From positions 620,001 through 684,000 of the forward strand of contig JARHVA010004226.1 in NCBI GenBank assembly GCA_037957365.1: 64,000 nt of DNA, given 5' to 3'. The notes under the pieces were generated by a model, which saw only the letters and a list, made by a program, of their open reading frames with translations, was not told the origin of the DNA and searched no databases. Positions 47,748 through 57,250 of the stretch are shown here, in pieces. Both the position numbers and the translations under genes were made by a program. How positions within the stretch are numbered: position 1 is the stretch's first letter; each line of letters begins with the position of its first letter. Source of the DNA: Torreya grandis (taxonomy: Eukaryota > Streptophyta > Pinopsida > Cupressales > Taxaceae).

Positions 47748-48927
47748 TGTAGACACCTAAATTTGGCCACCAATGACCTCCACTCAAGCTTTTGACCAAT
47801 TTCCACCTAAAGTGCACAATTTGTCATAAAAATACTAAAACATGTTAAATGATGTGAAACTAACATATTCAAGTGCCGATTTTCGCTAGAGTATCATTAA
47901 ATAGGGCAATGCAATTTATGGGCTAGCTAACTTTGATTAGATCATTTCAAGTCAAAATGATAATTTTGCACCTGGGTGCTCTATATTGCTCTTTCCTATC
48001 AAATATCTTACACAAGACATGTCCCTTTGTTATTTATTGTTGGTAACATCCTAAATGGGAAAATGGATCCAATGCATCTGATATTACCTTCTAATTCTAA
48101 TCCAGTCAAATTTTGGACCAATAACAAGGAATTATGATCAATTTGAGTAATTTATGCATAAAGTGCTTAATCATGCTTAAGATATAATTAACCCAAATCA
48201 AGGCCTAATTAATAATTCCATCGAAAATTGTTGAAAAATTGTTTTTATAAATGAATATTGAATATCTACATCATTAGGTGACCTCATTTCTTGGGAAGAC
48301 ATCCTTAGGCCATAAATGCCATAAATATCAGGAATCATGCCCTCCATGCCTCATCAAATCCCTCCATGCCTCTTAATTTCTCCTCTATCCCAAATATTGA
48401 TGAGCCTATTTATAAATTTAATTGCATAATTGGATTAATCCTTAGCCACATATCTCAATCCTGAGATGGATGGTTTAGGTTGATTCTGATCAATCTCAAA
48501 AATCTATAAATAGGAGGCCTTACCACATTATTTCTAAGACATGATTATGCAAAGTTATAATATAGGATTATTTCTAAAAGCTTCATGAAATTAGTCTTAT
48601 CATGCCAAATTGATTCTAAGCCAAGCCCAGGTAAATTCACAAGGTGCCAAGGAGAAGAGTAGATAGCCAAGCCTCCTTTGATGAAGACTTCATGAGTACA
48701 AGCCAAGCAAGCCACTACAACAAGCATTTTGGAGCATCCAAGGAAGGTAAAAGAAGGTTTATTTTGCATTTTAGTTGTGTGTTTTATTCATGTTTATTAA
48801 CTAATATCTCCCTAGTGTCTAGGACTAGAGATGTTATGCTAGTTAGTGTGTTTCTTTCATTTTTTTTTCATTTTGGAATTAACACCATGCTAACCATCCT
48901 CTCTTGAGTCAAATTCCTAGATCCACA
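47748..48927 (+). repeat. E3 3' LTR
   Basis: Starts TGTAGACACC and ends GATCCACA. It contains the intact TATA block TATAAATAGGAGGCC at about 48,506. It is followed by CCATA, the right target duplication. Confidence 0.93.
48506..48520 (+). promoter_or_regulatory. LTR TATA box (E3 3' LTR)
   Basis: TATAAATAGGAGGCC, about 760 bp into the LTR. It is conserved in E5 and mutated to TATACATA in the 5' LTR. Confidence 0.65.
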
Positions 48928-49160
48928 CCATAATGCATTTAGTTGATATAATGAGAGGCTTAATTAATATGTAATAAATAGAAGAGGAGACCATCAAAAC
49001 CATGTTTATAAATAATTCCTCCCATAATGGTATAATGTGAGGTACTCTAGATAAATGCTCTTTGAGCATTCCTAAAAAGGCTAAAAGAAATGATGGCAAG
49101 GTTGAGGTAGCTGAAGGTTTATTGATACCAAAAATCAGATTGGGTCTCTTCCACATTAAA
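48928..49160 (-). pseudogene. E2 integrase N-terminal linker and first zinc ligand
   Basis: Right half of the integrase interrupted by E3. Minus-strand sequence aligned to E1 (17,090-17,165) leads into the first His of the HHCC finger, exactly where E3 entered. The frame is shifted by one base relative to the open frame across 48,917-49,156. Confidence 0.7.
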
Positions 49161-49339
49161 AATGGTGGGAGAATCTAGTTTGACATAGGAAGGTTGGGTA
49201 AGTCTATGGATGGTGATAAATAGCTTAGAGTCAGAGGGCATAAATTAGATCTGAGATATGAGGGAAGCCATGGTATCGATGAACTTATTGGTAGATTTTG
49301 GGGTTGAATAGATGTAATAATGTTCAAATGACATTAATA

Positions 49340-50300
49340 TTTCATCAACCAATTGTTTTTACTATTGAAAAACATATTATTACATTGATAATATTCATTT
49401 ATTTAATTAACCATAAGTTAGGAGTCACTAAAGATGTTGATTATTTTAACTCCTAAGGCTAAGATAGTCTGAAGGCCTATCACTAAGGTTTCATACTCGA
49501 TCATATTGTTGGTACATTCAAAGTCAAGCTTGAAGGACAAAACAAGGAGTTCACTATAAAAGGGAATAAGGATGATACCTACTCCTCTACCACGTTGACA
49601 TTTTGATCTGTCAAAGAACTTGGTGACTTGATAAGTAAGTCTACTTGAGAGAGGGTCATGATGGACTCATCAAGGAAGTCAAGAAGAGGAGGTTGATTGT
49701 ATGTTAATGGTGTTTAAAATAATTGGTCAATAATAAAATACCCCTTAATTAAATTTTACTAAAGGAACTCAAAGTCAAACTCTGATAAAAGCATAATCCA
49801 TTTGCCCATGAACTAGTTTTGGTATGGTTTGGAGTGCATGTACTTGAGCGGGTTGGTATTGGTTATTATGTAGGTTTTTTGGTTAAGAAGGTAGTGGTAA
49901 AGTTTGGTGGACATGAAGACTAAATATAAGTAAAGTTTCTCGATGTGGGTATATCAAGTCTCATACTCTACAAGTGTGTGATTGATTTAGTAGATGTCTT
50001 GATCTTTGTGTTGTTCATCCTGATGAGCAAGCATTGCTCCTAAGGAGTGTTCAGTGATAGAGATATAAAGTTAGAAAAGTTAGTCATCCTTGGGAGGGGT
50101 GAGGACAGGTGGAGATAAAAGTACTTTTTGAGTAAATGAAAGGCCTTTTGGTAGTCATTATTCCACTTGAAAGATACATCCTTCTTCAAAAGGTGGTGGA
50201 AGGGTTGACATTAGTCTGAAAGTTGGGAGATAAAGTGATGAATGGATTGGAGCTTCCCCTGGAAGCTATAGAGTTACTTAAGGTTGATTAGAGGAAGCAT
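49340..50300 (-). pseudogene. E2 RNase H and second RNase H
   Basis: The first RNase H (about 49,740-50,300) keeps QGKLQSIHHFISQLSD and HHLLKKDVSFKWN at its RT border and is strongly decayed inside. The second (about 49,340-49,640) reads FFDRSKCQRGRGVGIILIPF, then LDFECTNNMIEYETLVIGLQ and IFSDS. The FDGS motif is FDRS but the Asp is retained. This matches the E1 arrangement. Confidence 0.82.
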
Positions 50301-50339
50301 GTCAAAGATGGATTTGATTTTAACTACATCAACTTCAAT

Positions 50340-51160
50340 TACCTAAAGGGAAATAATAAAACGAAGGAGCTTTCCTGAAAAGACCCCAAAAATACACTTC
50401 TTAGGGTTGAGGTAGATATGGTAATGGAGAAGGTGCTCAAAGATGATCTTGAAAATGGCTAAATGATACTTTCAGAGTTTGGATTTTTTGAGAATGTCAT
50501 CCACATATTCCTCTACAATCTTATGGATAAGGTCATGGAATATGTAAGTCATGGCACATTGGTAGGTTGTACCAGTGTTCTTTAGTTTGAAATAAATGAC
50601 TCTATAGCAAAAGGTTACCCACATGGTGGTGAAGGCTATTTAGTGTTGATCTTCAAGGGTAATTAGGATCTAATTATAACTCAAGAATTTATCCATAAGA
50701 TATAACATCTCATGGCTGGCTATAAGATCAACTAGTTGGTCAATGATTGATAGAGGGAATTCATCTTTAGGGGAAATAAGGTTTAGGTCATTAAAGTCTA
50801 CACAAATGCATAGTCCCCCTATGGATTTGGTGATAAGTATGACATTTGAGACCCATTAGGGATAGTCAACAGGTTGAATGAAATTAATAGATATGAGGCA
50901 CTAAATCTCTTCTTTGATGAGAAGGGATATGCGAGGGTACATGCATTAAAGTTTCTACTTGATGGGATTGGCATCATGATTAGTGACTATGTTATGGGTA
51001 GAAATGGTAGGGTCAATTTTAGGCATATCACTATAAAACCAAGCAAATGCTATGCTGTGGTCTTGGAGGAAAGAGGGGAAGTCCTGAAGTTCCTTGGAAT
51101 TTAGTGATTTGCCAATTTTGATAATATGGGGGTTGTTTGAAGTGCCTAAGTTGGTATCCA
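50340..51160 (-). pseudogene. E2 reverse transcriptase
   Basis: Minus-strand motifs in order: FAWFYSDMPKIDPTISTHNI, YPRISLLIKEE, CVDFNDLNLISPKDEFPL, MLYLMDKFLSYN, FTTMWVTFCYRVIYF, TTYQCAMTYIFHDLIHKI, EEYVDDILKKSKL and YLNPKKCVFGV. YVDD is intact. About six stops interrupt the frame. The upstream linker is cut by E4 at 51,260. Confidence 0.92.
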
Positions 51161-51254
51161 TGGTGGATTATTTTAACATGGTTGGGGTCTTTAGAGGAAG
51201 CGATTTGTGGATGGAAGAACCTAGGGTACCAAGGTAGGTGAGAATGGAATCATC

Positions 51255-51259
51255 ATCCT
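51255..51259. repeat. E4 target duplication, left
   Basis: ATCCT, identical to 56,064-56,068. Flanking E2 sequence (GAGAATGGAATCATCATCCT and AACACTGAATAATG) rejoins into a match with E1 near 19,390-19,445. Confidence 0.92.
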
Positions 51260-52257
51260 TGATGGGGAATCAAGAACAACAAACAGCTTTGATTCCACTT
51301 GTTAGGATCTTGCTCCTCAATAAGAGCACAATATGATTACCGTGTATAAACAATTAAACATGCAAAATTAACCAGAAGCAATAAGTAACTAGAATTCACA
51401 AATGACACAGAATATTAGAGACAACACAAACTATAATAATACTCATCCAGAAAAGAATACAATGAAGAGATGCCACACTCTTCCACATCTTTCAGGCTTC
51501 CCACACCAAGTATATAGTAATTCTTCTCAAGAGTTCACTCTCCTACCAAAAATGGTCCCAACACACAACTCACATATAGAATTGGTGTTCACCTCCAACC
51601 AGTCAGTAATAACCTTGCCAATACACAAGTACTCAAAGTACTTCAAGTAGATCTCCCATAAGCTTGTAACAACTTACAACTCAAATGATCTTACTTACAC
51701 ATGTAGATCTTCTCCATGAACTTGCAACAACCTGTAATTCAAATGATCTTACTTGCATATGTAGAACTTCTCTTTGATCTTGCAACAACCTGTAAATCAC
51801 TCTGTTCTTACAAAGGAAGGATCTACCTTGCCTTCCTCTATTTGCTCATTTATGGAACTAGAAGGAGCTACACTTGCTCAACTCTAACTAGCACAATGGC
51901 TATCTAGCACTCTTTACAATACATGCCAATGGGTCTATAAATAGATCCCACACTAAACAATAACTTAGACTCTTAATTTAGACATGCAACTCAAGACTCA
52001 AAATAGCCTTTACATGTAAACTCTCAGTTCAATGAACTAACTATTCATGCAACGAATAGTTCTGGAATCACCACAGGTGACTGACATCAGTCCCTATCTG
52101 CGTGGAGGTGACCGATGTCAGCCAACCTCCTGCCGATGCCGGTTGCCCTTCTATTCACCCCTGACTGACATTGGTCACACTTCTAATGCTGGTATACCTA
52201 GAACTTAGCAACCTCCATGTCTGCAATAGTTAAAGATTTTAGCTCCACAACCTAACA
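51260..52257 (-). repeat. E4 3' LTR
   Basis: Plus strand TGATGGGGAATCAAG to CACAACCTAACA. The element therefore starts TGTTAGGTTGTGG. It contains a TATA-type CTATTTATAG (about 51,937-51,946 on the minus strand) and three palindromic motifs at 52,075-52,195. Confidence 0.94.
51937..51946 (-). promoter_or_regulatory. Candidate TATA box, E4 3' LTR
   Basis: CTATTTATAG, conserved with 55,770-55,779 in the 5' LTR and placed as in other plant copia LTRs. Confidence 0.55.
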
Positions 52258-52270
52258 ATCTCCCACTTGG
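52258..52270 (-). other. E4 polypurine tract
   Basis: The minus strand reads CCAAGTGGGAGAT before TGTTAGG, the classical Ty1/copia arrangement. Confidence 0.9.
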
Positions 52271-52319
52271 AGATAAACAACTGCAACTATACTTGTACCT
52301 ATACATCATCTAGTTTGTT

Positions 52320-52720
52320 CCCTTGACTTTGTATCCCTCTTCAAGATCACTCTTGAAGACCAAAAACCATAAATCCTGTGGTGCACCTCCTGTCATCCAA
52401 ATCACCTGCCACATCCACATCTACAAACCCATGTAGAAAATAACTTGACCCTGCATAACATGTGTACCTGCTACTGGTCCCTCTAAGAATCCATTGAACT
52501 GCCCTCCAGTGCTTCTTTCCAAGATTGGATCAAAATTTTTGACAACTCCCACTGCTTGGGAAATCTCAGGTCTAGTACATACCATGCACTTAACCTCATT
52601 ATGTGAATCAAGACACTGTTCATATAACTGTCCAACCATTAGCGTGGTAACCGGTTTCACACAATCATCTGAAGACAAAGTTAACCTGTGACCTTCCATG
52701 TCCCTAGAACACACTCATGC
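52320..52720 (-). pseudogene. E4 RT end and RNase H remnant
   Basis: The minus strand gives MVCTRPEISQAVGVVKNF (the end of copia RT, usually MVCTRPDI..AVGVVSRF), then in shifted frames VDVDVAGDLDDRRCTTGFM, the copia RNase H start (VD.D.AGD.D.R.STTG). The rest of RNase H is missing before the polypurine tract. Confidence 0.85.
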
Positions 52721-53460
52721 CAAAGAATCTTGCTGCTCCCAGATTCCTCATGACACACCTCTAAACTAGCTTTACCTTTAGTTCAACAACTCCCTGTATG
52801 TGTAACCCTACAATAAGCACACAATACAGTAATAAGATAATGTAGCTAATATTATCCAACCTGGTAAAGAGAAACACAATGGTCAAACCTCCATTGTCCT
52901 ACAACTTACACAAGACCATATACCCTGGCCTTCTGTCTCACGTGTCCATTCCTGCTCTTCTTTATCCTGAACATCCATTCGTCTCTTAGTGCTTTCTTCT
53001 AGCTAGAAACTCCACCCAAAATCTCCCATTTGGTTCATCTCTAAGGAATCACATCCTTCATCCATGCCAAGCTCCCATTGTTTCTTGGATCTACCTACTC
53101 TGCTTCTTTAATAACTTCCTGGTTCTTGACCATCAGTGAGCAAAAATTAGTGTAAATAAGGGAAATGATGAATTTGAGGCTTACTTACCCTTTAAGTCCT
53201 CCATATGGGTGCTTGAGACTCCTTGACAGCTTGCTGTCTACTCAAAATCTATCTCAGTGACCAATGCCGGTCACATCTCAGTCTGCATCCCATCGATGTT
53301 GGTTCCCTATGACTGCCTCATCACCAAAATTAGTTCCCTCTGACCAATGCCTGTGTCTATCTATCTGGAGTCACCAATGTTGGGCTGCACATAGCCGATG
53401 TCGGTCTCTATCTGGATGCCGATGCCAGTTTTCTAATCGATGTCGATCTCTGTGTTTTAC
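52721..53460. other. E4 segment replacing integrase and most of RT
   Basis: About 740 bp with no copia protein homology that I can read on either strand. It is C-rich on the plus strand and contains seven irregularly spaced motifs of the type CCGATGTCGGT, CCAATGCCGGT and TCGATGTCGAT between 53,255 and 53,450. It is either a foreign insert or badly rearranged element sequence. Confidence 0.5.
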
Positions 53461-54170
53461 TTATGAGCGATGACCTTTACCCGCGAGCTCTTTTTGGATC
53501 AAACCCTTGTCCATACCAACCTTGCTCTGCTTAGAATTCTTCATCCCCTTACGCTGATCTCTGTCCGTCACCTTCTCCTTGAAAACCAAGGCTTTCCTGT
53601 TCTTGTCATGAACATCAGATTTCTCAAAAAATGTCACTTTTTTCTTCTGCATACAAAATCTTGATCCATGCTTTTCAAATACGAAAGCATACCCTTTGAC
53701 TCAAGAACATGCATCCCCTTCTTATTCATGTGACCAAGCCTATTAAGCCATATTTTTGAATCTATAGCTAAAGTAGATAAACTAGAAAGAGAATTAGTAA
53801 TACAAGTAGATAGATAAAGCGTACCTACTTTCTTACCTCTTGCTACAACAAGTGCACCCTTGGTAACCTTCCAAGAGTCTGCTGTGAGAGTTACTGTGCA
53901 ACCCTCATCACCCAAATTTCTAACAGAAATCAAATTCCACTTCAGGATTGGGATATGCATGACCTCCTTCAACACCCATGTGTTCCCTATCTGCAATTTC
54001 AGCTTCACTTTCCCTTTGCCAACCATTTGACAAGGCTTACCATCCCCTAAATAAATTTCTCCAAAGTCTCTCTGGACATACTCATAAAAAAATTCCCTAT
54101 TTGGGGATGCATGAAAAGAGGCACCAAAATCTAAAACCCAAGATTCTACTTTATCCAAGGAACATACTAG
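53461..54170 (-). pseudogene. E4 protease and GAG-pre-integrase segment
   Basis: An open minus-strand frame (53,634-54,158) begins with KVESWVLDFGASFHASPNRE. The copia protease signature W.LDSGAS.H is readable but Ser is Phe next to the catalytic Asp. It continues with the pre-integrase domain ending WLNRLGHMNKKGMHVLESKG, matching LWH.RLGHMS..GM..L with the zinc-ligand His replaced. Beyond 53,640 a lysine-rich frame (53,461-53,652) does not match integrase. Confidence 0.9.
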
Positions 54171-54234
54171 AGCATCTTGTGCAATATAATCTGCAACATC
54201 TGCTTCTTCATGTCCTTCATGCTAATCTTCACCC

Positions 54235-54960
54235 AACCAACAATCTCTCTTTAAGTGCCCTTGATTTCCACATTTCCAGCAGGTTATTCTGCCATACCTA
54301 GACTTGGATCTCCTACCTATCTTTGACCTTGATCTCCCATGCTCGATCTTCTCTCTTTGCCTCCCCCTGCTTTCCATACTCAAAGCATTTCCTAATGATT
54401 CACCTATGCTTTTCCTACGAATTTATTCATTCAATATTACACTCACAACATCATCCACTTTTAAGATTTTTGAAGCAGACACAATATTACTAACTGCCAT
54501 TACCAAACTCTCCCAACTTTCAGGTAATGAGCATAAGATTAAGAGAGCCTTAATTTCATCATCAAAAACAATATTGACTGAACTTAATTAGTTTACCAAA
54601 CCATGGAAATCACTAAGATGACTATGTACAGATCCACCTTCTAACATTTGCAAATTAAATAATTGCTTCATAAGAAATACCTTATTTGAAGCTGAGGGTT
54701 TTTCATATAAATTTTCCAAAGATTCCATCAACTCTATCATTGTCTTAGCCTGAGATAAGTTGGAAATCACAGATGATGCAAGGCTCAACCTTATAAATCC
54801 CAGAGCCTTCCGATCAAGAACCTCCCATTCTTCAACCTTCATATCCAGGGGCTTGCATGCAACCCCACCCAATGGTAAGTAAAAATCTTTCTGATATAGA
54901 TAATCTTTTATCTGCATCCTCCATAATTAATAGTTCTTGCCATTAAACTTCTCCATTTGT
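54235..54960 (-). pseudogene. E4 gag (UBN2-type) with zinc knuckle
   Basis: The minus strand starts MEKFNGKNY-stop-LWRMQIKDYLYQ, the usual copia gag N-terminus. It goes on to WEVLDRKALGFIRLSL, ENLYEKPSASNKVFLMKQLF and LSDFHGLVN, then a frame change, and ends with a CCHC knuckle CWKCGNQGHLKRDC at about 54,240-54,285. Gag packages the RNA. One early stop (TAA) and a few shifts break it. Confidence 0.9.
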
Positions 54961-55070
54961 AGCTTACTTTCTTCTACCATTGCTATACTCCCACTCAAAC
55001 AGAAACCCCTGTGAGTAACTTGTAATCAACACACACTAACCAGATCTGAAACATCTATTAGTAAACCCAA

Positions 55071-55090
55071 CCAAAAGCTCTGATACTAGT
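55071..55090 (-). other. E4 primer binding site
   Basis: The minus strand reads ACTAGTATCAGAGCTTTTGG, three bases after the LTR. It matches the common TGGTATCAGAGC site of copia elements, complementary to initiator Met-tRNA. Confidence 0.88.
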
Positions 55091-56063
55091 TGATGGGGAA
55101 TCAAGAACAACAAACATCTCTGATTTCACTTGTTAGGATCTTGCTCCTCAATAAGAGCACAATATGATTACCCTGTATAAGCAATTAAACATGCAGAATT
55201 AACCAGAAGCAATAAGTAACTAGAATTCACAAATGACACAAAATATTAGAGACAACACAAACTGTATTAATACTCATCCAGAAAATAATACAATGAAGAG
55301 ATGCCCCACTCTTCCACACCTTTTAGGCTTCCCACACCAAGTGTATAGTAATTATTCTCAAGAGTTCACTCTCCTACCAAAAATGGTCCTAACACACAAT
55401 TCACACACACAATTGGTGTTCACCTCCAACCAATCAGTAATAACCCTGCCAGTACACAAGTACTCAAAGTACTTCAAGTAGATCTCCCATAAACTTACAA
55501 CAACCTACAACTCAAATGATCTTACTTACACATGTAGATCTTCTCCATGAACTTGCAACAACTTGCAATTCAAATGATCTTACTTACACATGTAGAACTT
55601 TTCCTTGATCTTGCAACAACCTACAAATCACCCTGTTCTTACAATTGGAAGGATCTACCTTGCCTTCCTCTATTTGCTCATCTATGGAACTAGAAGGAGC
55701 TACACTTGCTCAACTCTAACTAGCACAATGGATATCTAGCACTCTTTACAATACATGCCAATGGGTCTATAAATAGATCCCACACTAAACAATAACTTAG
55801 ACTCCAAAATAGCCTTTACATGCAAACACTCAGTTCAACGAACTAACTGTTCATGCAACGAACAGTTTTAAAATCGCCACAGACAACCAACGTCAGTCCC
55901 TATCTGCCTGGAGGTGACCAACGTCGGCCGACCTCCTGTCAATGCCAGTTTCCCTTTTGTTCACCCCTGACTGACGTCGGTCACACTGCCGACATTGGTA
56001 TACCTGGAACTCAGCAACCTCCATGTCTGCAATAGTTGAAGCTTTTAGCTCCACAACCTAAAA
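55091..56063 (-). repeat. E4 5' LTR
   Basis: Plus strand TGATGGGGAATCAAG to CACAACCTAAAA (last CA now AA), followed by the ATCCT duplication. Its three palindromic motifs (55,885-55,990) keep CG where the 3' LTR has CA or TG. Confidence 0.93.
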
Positions 56064-56068
56064 ATCCT

Positions 56069-56756
56069 AACACTGAATAATGTTAATGATAGGAGAGTCA
56101 TATCCTATAATTTTAGGATGGATCAAAGGGATGGTTATGGTTGCCAATCATTTTGATAAGTCAAGGGTCCAAGGATAATCATGTTGGCAAAAAAAATTTA
56201 GGTGGGATGATGTCATCATCCTCACATGCAGGGGGAGGAGAGGTTGGTGAGGAAGGGGTGTCTTCCTCAATAATGGTGATGATAGGTGGTTTAGTTTTCT
56301 TCTTGGTGGGTAAAATAAAATTGAGGCCATGTTTATCATGAGGTTTTCTGGTCTCAATGGAAATTAACTCATGTGGGTAGTGTTCATATCATCCAAGACC
56401 AAATACTTTCCAAGTAGACCTGTAGAGGTATATTTTGGCAAAACTTGATCTGTCCAGATAGGAGAAGTTGGAGGTGAATGGTTGAGGTAAAGAGGAGGTG
56501 GTAGAAGCATCAAGTGGTTTGTCAAGTCCCCCATAGATGAAATGGGTTTGATAGTGTGAAGGTCTAAATGGAATAATGATTCTGATATTATGGTCATAAC
56601 TGGGTTGGTAGTCAAGTTTCCCATACTCTTAGGGAGTAAGGAAAATATCAAGGGTGAGGAGGTGATATTCCCCCAATGAAAGATATTGGAATGTAGATTC
56701 CAAGTGGTCTAAGTCTGATCAAAGGAGATGGATGAGCTAGTTGATGCCTCATTGTT
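56069..56756 (-). pseudogene. E2 protease-RT linker
   Basis: Continuation of the linker split by E4. The minus strand at about 56,390-56,440 reads GLLGKYLVLDD, collinear with the G-patch-like WKGFGLGHYNE of E1 but decayed. A proline-rich stretch (56,160-56,340) matches SPSPPLP of E1 in position. Confidence 0.5.
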
Positions 56757-57250
56757 CTAAGAAGGTATAACTCCCTCTTTCATGGTTGAGGTCTTATCGT
56801 TGGATGATGAGGGTATGCTGGATGAAGGTAGGAGGACATCATTGGGTTGGCAAGTCATGTTACATGTCAATAAGGGACTTGGGTTAGCTTGGATGGTGAT
56901 GACCTGACCTTTGTGTTCAAATTTGATGCAATGGTAAAGGGAAGAGGGGATGCAACCCATGGAGCAAATCCAAGGTTGTCCTACCAAAACATTGTATTGA
57001 AATTTGCCTTCCACTACATAGAAGAGTTCGAGGAACATGTGAGGTCCTACACAAATATGAAGGACAATAGTTTCCAGGTTAGTGGTCATGGTGTCATTGA
57101 AGGATTAAAGTATGGTTAAGGTTTTGGACATGACATTTTTTGACAAATTAAGTTGGTTATAGGCATGGGAGGAGATGATATTGATATTATCTTGCTTATA
57201 AATCATGACCTATTTGATGTGGGTTTGGTTGATCTAAGAAATAATGAATA
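56757..57250 (-). pseudogene. E2 aspartic protease
   Basis: The C-terminal half (56,757-57,089) is open: TIVLHICVGPHMFLELFYVV, YNVLVGQPWICSMGCIPSSL and HCIKFEHKGQV, clearly collinear with E1. Upstream (about 57,190-57,215) the active-site loop reads VMIYKQDNINIIS, so the catalytic D(N/G)GS is lost. Confidence 0.82.

Larger units (their letters stand above)
39900..48927 (+). mobile_element. E3: non-autonomous (LARD-like) LTR retrotransposon
   Basis: Two LTRs (1,172 and 1,180 bp) in plus orientation, a primer site after the first, a polypurine tract before the second, and a near-perfect 5-bp target duplication. The 6.7-kb internal region has no gag, protease, RT or integrase motif in any frame that I can find. 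It instead has one decayed, repeat-rich ORF and scattered peptide repeats. Its size and lack of pol fit the LARD class, which must borrow enzymes from an autonomous relative. Confidence 0.88.
51260..56063 (-). mobile_element. E4: Ty1/copia retrotransposon, internally deleted
   Basis: Perfect 5-bp target duplication, two LTRs (998 and 973 bp), a Met-tRNA-type primer site, gag with zinc knuckle, protease and pre-integrase pieces, an RT/RNase H remnant and a polypurine tract. Most of integrase and RT is missing. About 13 differences in the first ~235 aligned LTR bases (by eye) make it younger than E3. It lies in the protease-RT linker of E2. Confidence 0.93.

Noticed and set aside
53264..53473. 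Ser/Cys-rich plus-strand frame in E4
   Set aside because: Encoded by the palindromic motif array; repetition of the array explains the composition.
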